DNA of 64,000 nt, taken from Struthidea cinerea (lineage: Eukaryota; Chordata; Aves; Passeriformes; Corcoracidae). The stretch's first letter is position 1; each line of letters opens with the position of its first letter. The notes beneath the pieces were generated by a model. That model ran no database searches, had not been told where the DNA came from, and saw only the letters and a list, made by a program, of their open reading frames with translations. Location: assembly GCA_013397865.1 (NCBI GenBank), contig VZTI01005310.1, positions 390,092 to 454,091 of the forward strand, read 5' to 3'. Position numbers and translations under genes: made by a program. This document shows, piece by piece, positions 25,001 to 37,000 of the stretch.

Positions 25001-28000
25001 TTACGTGGTGTGTGCTGTCTGGTCAGTGCCAGTTCACATCTAAAGAGTTGGGGAAGGTGTGAGGGACTTTGTCAGGGAGGCAGTTCCGTGTCAGGAACAC
25101 CGTGTGTCCATCGCTGCAGTTATCAGCAGTTGGAATTGTCCAGGGAAGCAGCTGCCAGGGCTCACCCCATCCTGTCTCCAGTAAATGAGTCACTTCCGAG
25201 GCATTTTGGGATAAAAGATTGGTCAAATATTCCTAAAAGATCAAAATGCTTTGGGGCTTTTGCCAGGAAATAGAGATGTCAGGTGTTGATCTATTTAAAT
25301 TTCTTTTTTCTCCCTTTCTTTGCAGTGAAAATTACCTGGTTCGTTGGGGCAGCAATGGGATGCCTAAAGAAATTGAGAAACTGAATAACCTCCAAGCAGT
25401 GTTTACTGTAAGTCCAGAGAATCCCAGAATGGGTTGGGTTGGGTGAGACTTGAATCCCATCCAGTGCCACCCCTGCCATGCCCAGGGACACCTCCCACTG
25501 TCCCAGGCTGCTCCAGCCTGGCCTTGGGCACTTCCAGGGATCCAGGGGCAGCCACAGCTGCTCTGGGAATTCCATCCCAGCCCCTCCCCACCCTCACAGG
25601 GGAAGGATTCCTTCCCAATATCCCATCCATCCCTGCCCTCTGGCAGTGGGAAGCCATTCCCTGTGTCCTGGCACTGTAAATGTCCCCATCTCCCTTGTGG
25701 TTTCTCTTCAGGTCCTGGAAAGCCACAATTTTTACCTGTGTGTAACCCAACAAAACCTCTCTCTCCCTGTGTCTTCTTTTCCGCTCAGAAAGGACATTGA
25801 TGGAACTTGGTTTGAAATCTTTTTTAGGACTTGAGCAGTTCTGACCTGATCAGGCCCAGGATCAGCCTGGTGTGCCAGATCGTGCGGGTGGGGCACATGG
25901 AGCTGAAGGACGGCAAGAAGCACACCTGCGGGCTCCGCAGGCCCTTCGGCGTGGCAGGTGGGGCCGCAGGCCTGGGGAACACCAGCATGGCCCAGTAAAC
26001 CCTGGGAGGGACTGGGACAGTGGGCTGGGAACTGGGAACTGTGTGCTGTGAATGCCAGCACAGCTGGGAGCTGCCAGGGGCAGCATCTCTGCTCCAGAGC
26101 GGAGACATTGTCCCCTCCAGGACCTTTAATGAAGGCTGGAGCTGGAGATCAAACACTGTCACTGCTCCCTTTCGTCACCTCGTACAGAGATAACAGGCTG
26201 CCAGGGCTGCAGCAGTCTTATCAGGGCCTTATCAGAGAGGGATTTGCTCCTCGGGACTCATGGGATGAAGCTGGAGGTTCTAAAGGAGCCTTGGTGAACC
26301 AGACTTCCAATTCTTATTTTATTCCTGGGATTCCTTGTGAAGGGACTTGCTTGAAATCCAGGGTGGAAATCAATTTCCAAAGAAGCAGCATTTGAGTATA
26401 AGTGGTATTTCTTTGCCTTGAAATGCCCGAGTCCCACCTGGTTTTTCTCAGAGGGTGTATTTTATCAGAGTGTATTCAGTATATTCACTCACTGCTGTGG
26501 GCTGACCTGCACATCAATGGGAAGGTGCTTTTAAAAAAGTTGAAATGAGAGTGATGCCCTCTATTGCTGTCACAGAATCCCACATTTTTTGGGGGGTTGG
26601 AAAGAACCTTAAATCCCATCCAGTTCCACCCCTGCCACGGCAGGAACTCCTTCCACTATCCCAGGTCGCTCAGAGCCCTTGTTTTGAGTGACACTGGCCC
26701 AAGATAAGCCCTTGTTGTTTCCATTCTGAGAGGGGAAAGCTCTCTGTGGGTTCCTGGCAGCTCTGAGTGATGCTCTGGTGTCGTTGCAGTGATGGACATC
26801 ACTGACATCATCCACGGCAAGGTGGACGACGAGGAAAAGCAGCATTTCATCCCCTTCCAGCAGTGAGTACTGGGCTCCAGAGCTCTCCCCAGCTCTGGCT
26901 AAAGCAGCCGTCCTTTGGGGAAGGGCAGATTTGTGTGGGAGCCTGGCAGAGCCCCAGGGCTCTACAAATAGATCAGCTGATAGCAGGAGGCAGCCCTGTG
27001 CATGGGGAGGTTTCTGGCACCTCTCAGGAGCCTTTGTTCCCCTCATCTCTGTGACAGACTCAATTGCTTGGGGACTTTGGCAGGGCAGCTGGAATCTCTG
27101 GGTACCTGTGGGGTGAGGAAGAGGAGCACAGAGCAAAATAATGCTGTGGGGCCCGGGGGATGTGACTTCCAAAATTATTGGGGGGTTGAAAGGCAGGATT
27201 TTCAGAGAGACTGAGAGGGACACAGCTCTTTGTCACTGCTGTGTGGGACCCTCTGAGCTGCCCCTCCCCTTCCCACGCTTCCTTGTCAGGGTCAGTCAGT
27301 AGGGAAGGGATTTCTCCGTCTTCCTGGGGAAGAAATTCCAGCCCCAGTGAGTTCTGCATTTCTGTACTGAGAGCTGGACCCGTGTGTTTGTTCTGGCTGC
27401 TCTGATTGCTCACTTTCTTTGGCACGTTGGAGTAATGAAAATGGAGCTTGTTTGGGTAGACTCAGCCTTGTTGTTACAGCCCTAAATGTAGCAAAGCATT
27501 GGCTGCAGCCATTTGTTATTACAAGGTATTTTCAGGGGAGATTTGTTCCCCTGCCCTTTCAGGGCCTGCTACATTTTTTTGTGGGTTTGTTTGGTTATTT
27601 TTTATTTGTTTAGGGTTTTTTGGTTTGTTTGTTTTTAATTGTTTTGGTTTGGGTTTTTTGCTTTGTTGTTGGTTTTTTTTTTGCTTGTTTGTTGGATTCA
27701 TTTTTTGTTTTGTTGGTTTGGGATTTTTTCCCATTTTTCTCCTGCTCTAATGAGGCTGAGTTCAGATCCCCAGCTGGACACCAGGATGGGCAGCCTGTGG
27801 AGACCTCGTTTGTCCCTCACTATTGATGCTGTGGGTACAGTCAGGGTCAAGACCCAAACCTCAGTAGTCTTGTTTGTGACTAGGGATGGGTTCGTCACTT
27901 AGGTGATCTCACAGCAGGCATTACTTTATATTAATTTATATTAATTTACCAAGAGTTAATCTGCGTAGGGACAGCTCTGAGGCAAACCCAAAGTCAGGGC

Positions 28001-31000
28001 TTAAATCCTCAGGTCAGCATTACCGACCTTAGGCCTGAGGGATACACAGGGATGCATTTCCTAGTTTGAAGGTTAAGTGGATTTTGTGCAGGAGAAGGAG
28101 TGAAAATCCACATGGGATCCTCTAAAAAACCCCACATTTGTTCGGAGAACAGCCGGCTGTTGGCCAGCCCTCTCCTTGTACGTGGTTGGTGTCAGTCTGT
28201 CCCGCTTCCTGATCCCGTTTCTGTGGCCCTCCTGCCCAGGATTGCCATGGAGACCTACATCCGGCAGCGCCAGCTCATCATGTCCCCCCTGATCACCTCC
28301 CACGTCATCGGCGAGAACGAGCCCCTCACCTCTGTCTTCAACAAAGTCATCGCCGCCAAGGAGGTCAACCACAAAGGCCAAGGTGCGACCCGGCCTGGGG
28401 AAGGTTCCCTGCCCTCCAGGGGAATAAATGCATGGTGAAAGTCCAGAGATCAAGGTTTGGTGGAGCTCAGTCCCTTCCCCGAGCCCAGTGCGTGGTCTGT
28501 GCCATGGCTGTCACTTTGTCCCTTTGTCACCCCTCACGTGGAGCTAAAACCCAGATAAAAGCAGATAAAACTTGCGTGAGCACAGCTCTTCCAGCTCCTC
28601 TCTTGCTTGCTAATATATAAGGTCAATATATTTTAGCACCTTTAAAATAAAACTCTTTCATGGGCTTGAAATATTGGTAAAATTGGATATTTGCGTATCC
28701 CAAATGGCTCTGGGGTTAAATCACATTATTCCGGATTTTTCTGGTCTTCCTTGGCTCAAAGACACACAATATTCATCTCTGAAAGTTTGGGGTTTACTTC
28801 AGAGAATCTTCTTGCCCGGTAAAGTCTTACTCAGCATTAGGGAGGTGGAGACCTGGGCAAGAGAACCAGCTGGGGACATGGAGTTCTCGTGCAAACACAG
28901 TTTTTTGGAAGCACAGGCTTAAATCTCATGGGTTTGTAACATTTTTTGCAGTAAACAAGTGTTATCTCCCTTTTCTTAGGTCTCTGGGTCTCCCTGAAGC
29001 TGCTCCCTGGGGATCTGGCTCAGGTTCAGAAGGATTTTTCCCACCTCGTAGACAGAACCACTGCAGTGGCTCGAAAAATGGGGTTCCCTGAGATCATCCT
29101 TCCTGGTAGGTCCCGTGTGCCTCCACATTCCACGGAGTGAAAGAGCCACCTGAAATTCTAGAATTTCTGTCACAAAAAGATTTATTTTTTAAAAAAAGGT
29201 TCATTTTTATCTGAAAACTTCTTATTTTTCTTCAAATTTCTAGATTCTTTTTGGTTTTTTTGTCACAAGAAGTGAAAACATGAGTTTCCTTTCTTATGGC
29301 AAAATGATGGTTTTTGGAGTTTTTGGGAGAAAATGTCTCTTTAGCCAAAGGGATTTTTGTTGCATATGGCTTTGACCCACCCGTTCAGAGTGGATTTAAC
29401 CCTACAGGGCTCAGTAAGTTAAAAAAATACGAGGGCAGAGGTTTATAAACAGGAAAATGGTTCATTTAAAAAGATTTTGTATAATTTGAGATGGGCATGA
29501 AATCATTTGATGTCGGGTGTCGTTAATTAGCAAAAGGCTAAGAAGAAAATGAGGATAACGTGGTAGCCAAGGGTGTTAAATGTTAACCTGTCGAACTGGG
29601 AATGAGAAACCAGCTCGCTGAACACTGGGAATTGCAGGTGACGTTCGGAATGACATCTACGTCACCCTGATCCAGGGGGAGTTTGACAAAGGCAAGAAGA
29701 AAACCCCCAAGAACGTCGAGGTCACCATGTCTGTGCACGACGAGGACGGGAACCTGCAGGAGGTAGGACGGCTTCTGACCCCCCCTCTGAGGATTTACCA
29801 TCAAAACACTCCATATTTACCTTCTTCCCCCTCTCCCCTTGTGTTTTTGTCCAAAGAAAGCCATCCACCCCGGGGCTGGCTACGAGGGAGTCTCCGAGTA
29901 CAAGTCTGTGGTGTATTACCAAGTCAAGCAGCCCTGCTGGTACGAGACCGTCAAGGTACGGCTCTGCCATTTACTGTGGCTCTGCCATTTACAGTGCTCC
30001 TGCCTTCGTGGAGAAACCAGGACTCGTTCAGAACCAGCAGCTTCAGCCTCAGCACCAGAACGTGCTGGGGGTGGTGGGCACAGGGAAAACGCTGTGTTCT
30101 CATCGAGCTCTCCCCTGCAGGTGGCCATTGCCATAGAGGAAGTCAGTCGCTGCCACCTGAGGTTCACGTTCCGTCACCGCTCGTCCCAGGAATGTGAGTA
30201 CCAGGAAGGGGCACCTGCAGGATTGCTGTGCTCTTCCCGCTCCCACTGAGTGTAGAACTTGTATTTCTGCTTATTCCCAGTGTTGTGGATTTTTCTTTTT
30301 TTTTTTTGCTCAGTTTACTTATTCCTGGTTCTGTGGCAAGCAGAAAAAAAATGTCATTCAAATTGTTTGTAGCTGAAATTTGGTGCTGGTTTTCTTCTGA
30401 AACTGAAATTTGATAAGGAGCAACATTTTCGCCCCCCAAAAGACACTTATCAATGTTTGTTACTGCTTTGGCTTCTCAGTGTAGGGTGTTGGTTTCAATT
30501 TATTTCACAAAATTCACTGCAAGGCCTGGTGGGCTCCTGATGATCTTCCTACAGGAGGATTTGTAATTAGGTTAACGAAAGGCTAATGAGAGAGTTAGAG
30601 CCAGAAGTTCCATCAGATCACTTCAGAGCCCTGACACGAGATCAATAATGTGAGACTCAGCCACTGAAAGGCTCTCAAAGGCATCTGGTTCTGAAGGCAG
30701 TGACATCCTTCCACCTCCACAGCTCACAAAGCAAAATCCCAACCAAAATATCGACAGAATTCTGTATCAGAGCATCATTGAATTGTTAAGGTTAGAAAAG
30801 ACCTGGAAGGTGAAGGAGTCCAACCATTAATCTGTCATCAGCACAAAAACCTCTGAAACTGCGTGAGAGATGCTCCAGAGAGGATGTCTTTGTGTAGCTG
30901 CAGCTAGCTGTTAAATAAAGCTGCTGACGAGGTTGGAGGGCTGCATTTTGGTTTGTGTGGACGTGAATAAGACACCCCTAATGAAGATTTCTCCTGTTTG

Positions 31001-34000
31001 CAGCCAGGGACAGGTCTGAGAGAGCTTTTGGCATGGGCTTTGTGAAGCTGATGAACGCAGATGGAACGACGCTGCAGGATGGCAAACACAATTTGATTGT
31101 TTACAAGGTAACCTGGGCATTTCCAGCCTTGTCTTGTGTTTAACGCATCAAAACTCTCTCCTGGCTGGTTTTCCAAGCAGCAGAAAGCTACAAAAGGTGT
31201 GTGTGGGGTGGGAAATCTTCCTAAACTCTGCGGCTTTGTAAATAACTTCATTCATCTGCAGTATGGGCAGTTTATTCCCTGAAATCAGAAATCCAAATAT
31301 TGATAGAGATTAAAAAGTGTTTAAACCCCATTCTGATTTTCACTGGGACGTGACCCTTCTCTCTGCTGTGTCCAACCACCAGGGTGACAACAAGAAAATG
31401 GAAGATGCCAAGAGTTATCTGACCCTTCCTTGCACCAAAACGGAGATGGAGGAGAAGGAGGCTCCCTCAGGGAAAAACCTGCACCCTCTGGCCAACTTCA
31501 CCCCCACGAAGGACAGCACAAAGGACAGCTTCCAGATTGCCACGGTCATCTGCTCCACCAAACTCACCCAGAACGGTAGGGCTTGTGCTGGGAGTTGACA
31601 TGCACAGGGCATTTTCTTCAGGCAGGTTTTTGTGTGTGGGCAGAGAGCTTCAGCTTTAGTTTTGCTGCTCTGTGTCAGTGGCAGCCCTGTGCCATCAGGC
31701 TGCCAGAACAAGCTCCCAGGATGTTTGTGCAGCCTCTGGAAACCATTTCACACAGTTATTGGATCCAGACTGCCGATGCTAAACCCAACAAGTTTGTTGG
31801 CACATGTGGAAATGTCTCCTGTCAGTGACAGTGTCTGTGTTTTGTCAGAATTTTAAGTATTTAGGGTTAAATCCCTTCTGCCTGTTCCGAGAGCAGCAGT
31901 TGGGACTGAGCTCCCCAGGGGATGATGTGCACTGACTCTGCCTTGCTGCCAGAGGGGTCAGAATAAAGAGTGATCTGTGAATGAGCCCAGCATGTGCTGG
32001 GAAATGATGGGAGATTTCCAGTAGCTCTGGAAGGCTCTTGGGATAAGCCATCACTCTAATAAAATTCCTGGCTGGAGATACCTGCTCTTGAGTCCATAAA
32101 AAATCCTGCAGAACGGTCTCCAAATGTATTATCAGATGGCAGCCAGGTTTCCATTTATAGCAGAGCTTCTCTCTCTTGCCAAGACAAAAGAAGCACCTCA
32201 AGGTAACGTTTTGTACCTCAGGGTGACTCTTCCTCGTGCACTGACTAAAAATAACCGCCAGCCTTGCTCTGGGCTGCTCTGCAGCCGTTCAGGCAGCTGG
32301 AAGCTGTGCTTGTTGCTGACTGCTGCGTTGTGTCCTTGCCAGTTGACCTGCTGGGATTGCTGAACTGGCGCTCCAACTCCCACAACATCGCCCACAACCT
32401 CAGGAAGCTCATGGAGGTGGAAGGAGGAGAAATTGTGAAGGTATTCACAGGGATTTGAGCCTCCTTGGTGCGCAGACTCTCACATGTCAGCCTGTACTGG
32501 ACCCAGAAGGTGGCTGGGTGGGCTGGAAGGGTGGTTCTGGGTGCTGCAATGGGAGAATCAGCAAAGCATGGAATGGTTTGGCTTGGAAGGGACCTTAAAA
32601 TCAGCTTTTTCCACCCCCTGCCGTGGGCAGGGACACCTTCCACTATCCCAGGGTGCTCCAACCTGGCCTTGGGCACTCCCAGGGATGGGGCAGCCACAGC
32701 TTCTCTGGGCACCTGTGCTCCACCTCTCGTTACTGGAATTCACCAGAATTACAGAAGTTAAATATTCCAGGGATCAGGGAGAGGGCGGTGACTTTATTTT
32801 CCCCTTTATCCTTATGAAATAACTGATACATCCGCAGCCTAACTTGTAATTTTCAATTCCTTTGTGGATGAGGACGGGCTTGCTGTGAATCTGGGAGCAG
32901 AGAGCCCAAAGATCTCACAGAACTCTGCGGGGAATGGACCTGAAGTGGAGGGAATTCCCACAGAAAACAGTCTGGTGGAGGGTTCAGGAGGAGGTCTTAC
33001 CTGCAGAGAGGGGTTCCGAGGGTGAACGTGCTGGGATTATGCAAGCTCCTGGTTTTACAGAGCAGCCAAACCACTGCAGTGAATGCAGTGTCCCTGCAGA
33101 CAGGCTGTGGGCAGCGTCCTGCCTCGGGACAGGGTCGGGGCTGGCCGGGAGAGTTCAGGATTTTTATCCTGGGGGCTAAAAAGGTGACAGAGCAGCAAAA
33201 TGGGGCCATTCAGGGCTGATAAGAAAAGATCTTCCTTGCTGTAGAGGTGATCATGACAATCATGAGCACAGGGCTCAGATCCCTTTGTGGATGTTTTCTC
33301 ATGGACAGGTTTTACAGTTCAGCCAGGCTGGAAGGGGAGAAGATCCAACTCCTGCTCTTGTGCAGGATGCCAGAAGCAGCTGCCTTTCCCCACCCTTTTA
33401 CTGTTCCTTTTCCCCTCTAGTTTTTGCCAGACACCCTCGATGCACTTTTCAACATCATGATGGAAATGTCAGAAAATGAAACCTATGATTTCCTGGTGTT
33501 CGATGCCCTGGTGAGTGAATCTTCTGTGGCTTCAGAGTTTGTTTTCAGCCACATTTCCAGTCTGTTCCTGGTGATTCCTTTAGATGAGCAGTTGGGATTT
33601 TGCTCTAGAAATAAGTTATATTTAAACACTTCTTAAGGCTTTTTCGGGAGCCAGGACTGAAATACACTCAGGTTTTTTAGTGAAAACAGCAATAAATTGC
33701 ACACACCCAGTGTTTAGTGGCTGTTAGAACATGAATAACTCTCTGTAGCATTAATGCAGCTGGTAAAACAAAGAAAAACTATAACCCAGCAAAATAAATG
33801 GAATTAGAGGTTATTCTATTCAAGTTCGACTGTGCAGCTCTGTGCATCTTTTCCTTCTGGATTTTTGGCAGGTATTTATTATTTCTTTGATTGGAGACAT
33901 CAAGTTCCAGCATTTCAACGCTGTGCTTGAGACTTACATTTACAAACACTTCAGTGCAACCCTGGCCTACGTGTGAGTACTGGTCCCAGGCCTCGGTGTC

Positions 34001-37000
34001 ACCCAGCAGTGTCACTGAGGGCTTTGGGGATGACATCAGCTCTTGGTGATGTACTTGATTAGGTCATTTTTGATGACGTTAATGTGATAAAGGCAGCAGA
34101 GAGCAGACTTCCATCCCTTCTCTGCCTTCAGGAGAGAAAGAATCCTTCTTGTTGTTCTTTTTGTCCTGTAAAAAGTTCTGTCATGAGAATTTTTTCTGTC
34201 AAAACAGACAGAAAAGACACTTCTGTCATGGATCTTGGCTTTCCAGCCCCTTGATCCAGCACCCCTCAGCCAAAGGTCATCACCCTCGTGGTAACAGAAG
34301 TGAAAAGTTAAAACTGAGGCCAAGAGGGAGGGCAAAGCCAGAAACCAAACTGTTTTTCTCCTCTAAAAGTCTCCTCTTAATTTTTACTGATCTGCATGAA
34401 TTCCTGGGTGTCACCCTAATGGAAACACAGTTTGAAGTCCCCATCTCCTGGAATGCTTTCTTCCCTGCCACACGATCTCTGCTTCCATGGGATTTCCTTT
34501 CCTCCCTCTGCTCCGCGCGTGGGAATGCTCACATGGGGAGAGGGCGTCAGTCCCTTCCCCTGGGGGTGGGTTTTGCAGCTTCCTGGGCAGCTGCTTTTAG
34601 GGAAAAAGAAAAGCAGATCAAGAGGGTGGAATTTGTAGACTTTAGGCCAAGATTTCAGGAGGAAATGGGCTGTGAGGAGGAACCTCTGTGGTGTTTATGG
34701 GGCTGCAGTTCCTCTCTGGGATAAGGAAGCTGGGCTTGCACAGGAACTGAGCCGTGCCTGGATTGGTTCCCCTTTTTTGTTTTTTTTCCAAAGGAAACTC
34801 ACCAAAGTCCTGAACTGCTACGTGGGGAATGCTGAGGACTCCAGCAAGACAGAGCTGCTCTTTGCAGCCCTGAAAGCCCTGAAATACCTGTTCAGATTCA
34901 TCGTGCAGTCGCGGGTGCTGTACCTGAGGTGGGTCCGGCCCTTCCATCCCTGTGCCTCCTCTGGGAAACCCACTGGAGCTTCTTCCAGTAAACACCACTA
35001 AAGGGGATGCTCTTCACCAAATCCTCTATCGCTGACTTATTAAGAGGATCTTTCTGCCCTTTGTCTGCAGCTGGAACAAATAAGTTGAGCAAGAATTAAA
35101 ATATCAGATTGGAAAGGAGAAAAACCTTTTAGTCCCCCCTAGCATGCAACAAGCAGCACGTGGTAGAGCTGAAAAGGAACCCAATATTTATTTTAATAAA
35201 GTAAAATGTGGAATTTCCTCCTCATTTTCAGGAACTTTAAGAAACAAATACACAAATACTTAAATTATTAGGTGAGGTGGGGGTGATCCATTCTCTAGCT
35301 GGGGTAAAGTCAATGACAGTGGTTTAACTGAAGCTTCAAATCATCTTCTCAGACATTCACAGTGAGGGCTTGAAACCCTTTATTCCTGTCCATTCTGGAT
35401 TTTTTTTTTGTGTTTAATACTTGGAACCCAAGCAGGATTTGCTGCAGTGGCAGCTTAAAAAGTGCAGTTTTTCCCCTATGACAGATTCCAGCAGGAAATG
35501 ACTGCAAAATCCCCAATTCCATTTTTACCCCCATGTCTTTGTGGAAGGAGGTGGCATTAAGATGTTGTTCCACAGGATGAAATCCTGTTTCAGCTGCTGG
35601 GTTTCCATGTGTAACTGGCCCTGTTCTTTGCAGTGTTTATGGGAAAAGCGAGGATGGGAATGAGTTCAATGATGCAATTCGCCAGCTCTTCCTCTCCTTC
35701 AACGTCCTCATGGACCGGCCCCTGGAGGAGGCTGTCAAGATCAAGGTGAGCAGAATTTCCAGGGAAAAGTAACAATCTTTATTTAGATCAACTGGTGCAG
35801 CTGGGAAGGGGCTGGGCCAGAAGAAGGAATGAGAGAATTGTCCACGGATCCCTTCTCCCCCACCTTTCCCACTCTGCACTGCCGATCTGGGGTGGCTGGA
35901 GGCTCTGTGGATGCATAAATTCGATTTTAAACCAGTTCTCTACAGTTGTCCCCCTATTTGCTCTTGACAAAAACTGGATTTCCCACGTGTGTTTCATGTC
36001 CTTGGTTTTTTTCTTTTTTCAGGGGGCAGCTTTAAAGTATTTGCCAAGCATCATAAATGATGTCAAGCTGGTGTTTGACCCCGTTGAGCTCAGGTAACTA
36101 TATTAAGTTTGTTTGTCCTCTAAACCCAGCTCATCTGGTGGGAAGAATTTTGGAAACTTGGCTAAAAACAGCCACTCTGGTTATGATCTGATGGTGCAGA
36201 TCCTGTGCATGGACTCGAGGAGGGGCTTGCAGGGCTTTAAAGGAAGTCAGTGGAGTTCAGAGGATTCTGTGTATCCCAGTTTCTCATTCTGGAAGTGTCC
36301 CAGGCCAGGTTGGACGGGGCTTGGAGCAACCTGGGATAGTGGGAGGTGTCCCTGCCTATGGCAGGGGAGGTGCTGGGTGATTTTAAGGTCCCTTCCCACC
36401 AAAACCATTCCAGGATTCTGTGATCCTTACAGGCACCTTGAGATTTTACTGAAAACCAAAATCTGAGCGCAGTGAAGTTGAAATCTTGTGCAAGTTTCCA
36501 CCAGTTCTTGGTGAATGCTCCTGAAAAGTGTGGCAAAGGCAGAGCCTTGGCTGGGAAAACAGAAGTTGTCTTTAGCCAGGAAATTCTCAGCCCTGTGGAT
36601 TCCTGGTTTTGGTGCTCAGAGCTTTGCCCAGAGCTGCCCGTGGCTGCCCCTGGGTCCTGACACAAATGATTTGCTGGGAAGCAGCAGACAGGCAACAAAT
36701 GTCCATGGAATTTAATTTAAGGGAATCTCGGGTTGGAGTGACTCATCTCTCCTGATGAAAGGGGCATCTGGAAGGAGGATGTGCTTTCGCTGCTGTGGAT
36801 GTTCCAAGTTTCACCAGTGGGCTGCTGAGTCTGTTCAAAGTGAGTCTGTTCAGACTCCTGCGTTCCCCGTGTGTGGCAGCCACTGTGATTACCCCGAGCT
36901 GGCGCTGTGGGGCACGGAGCAGCACCCTGGTTGTGGGGTTTGTGACGTATCTGGTGTGTCCTGGAATAAAAGCTTCATTCCAAGAGGTTGAAGCCTGCAG

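Noticed and set aside
27519..27750. Frames rich in Lys-Pro-Asn or Phe-Val-Cys
   Set aside because: They only translate the T/G low-complexity tract.
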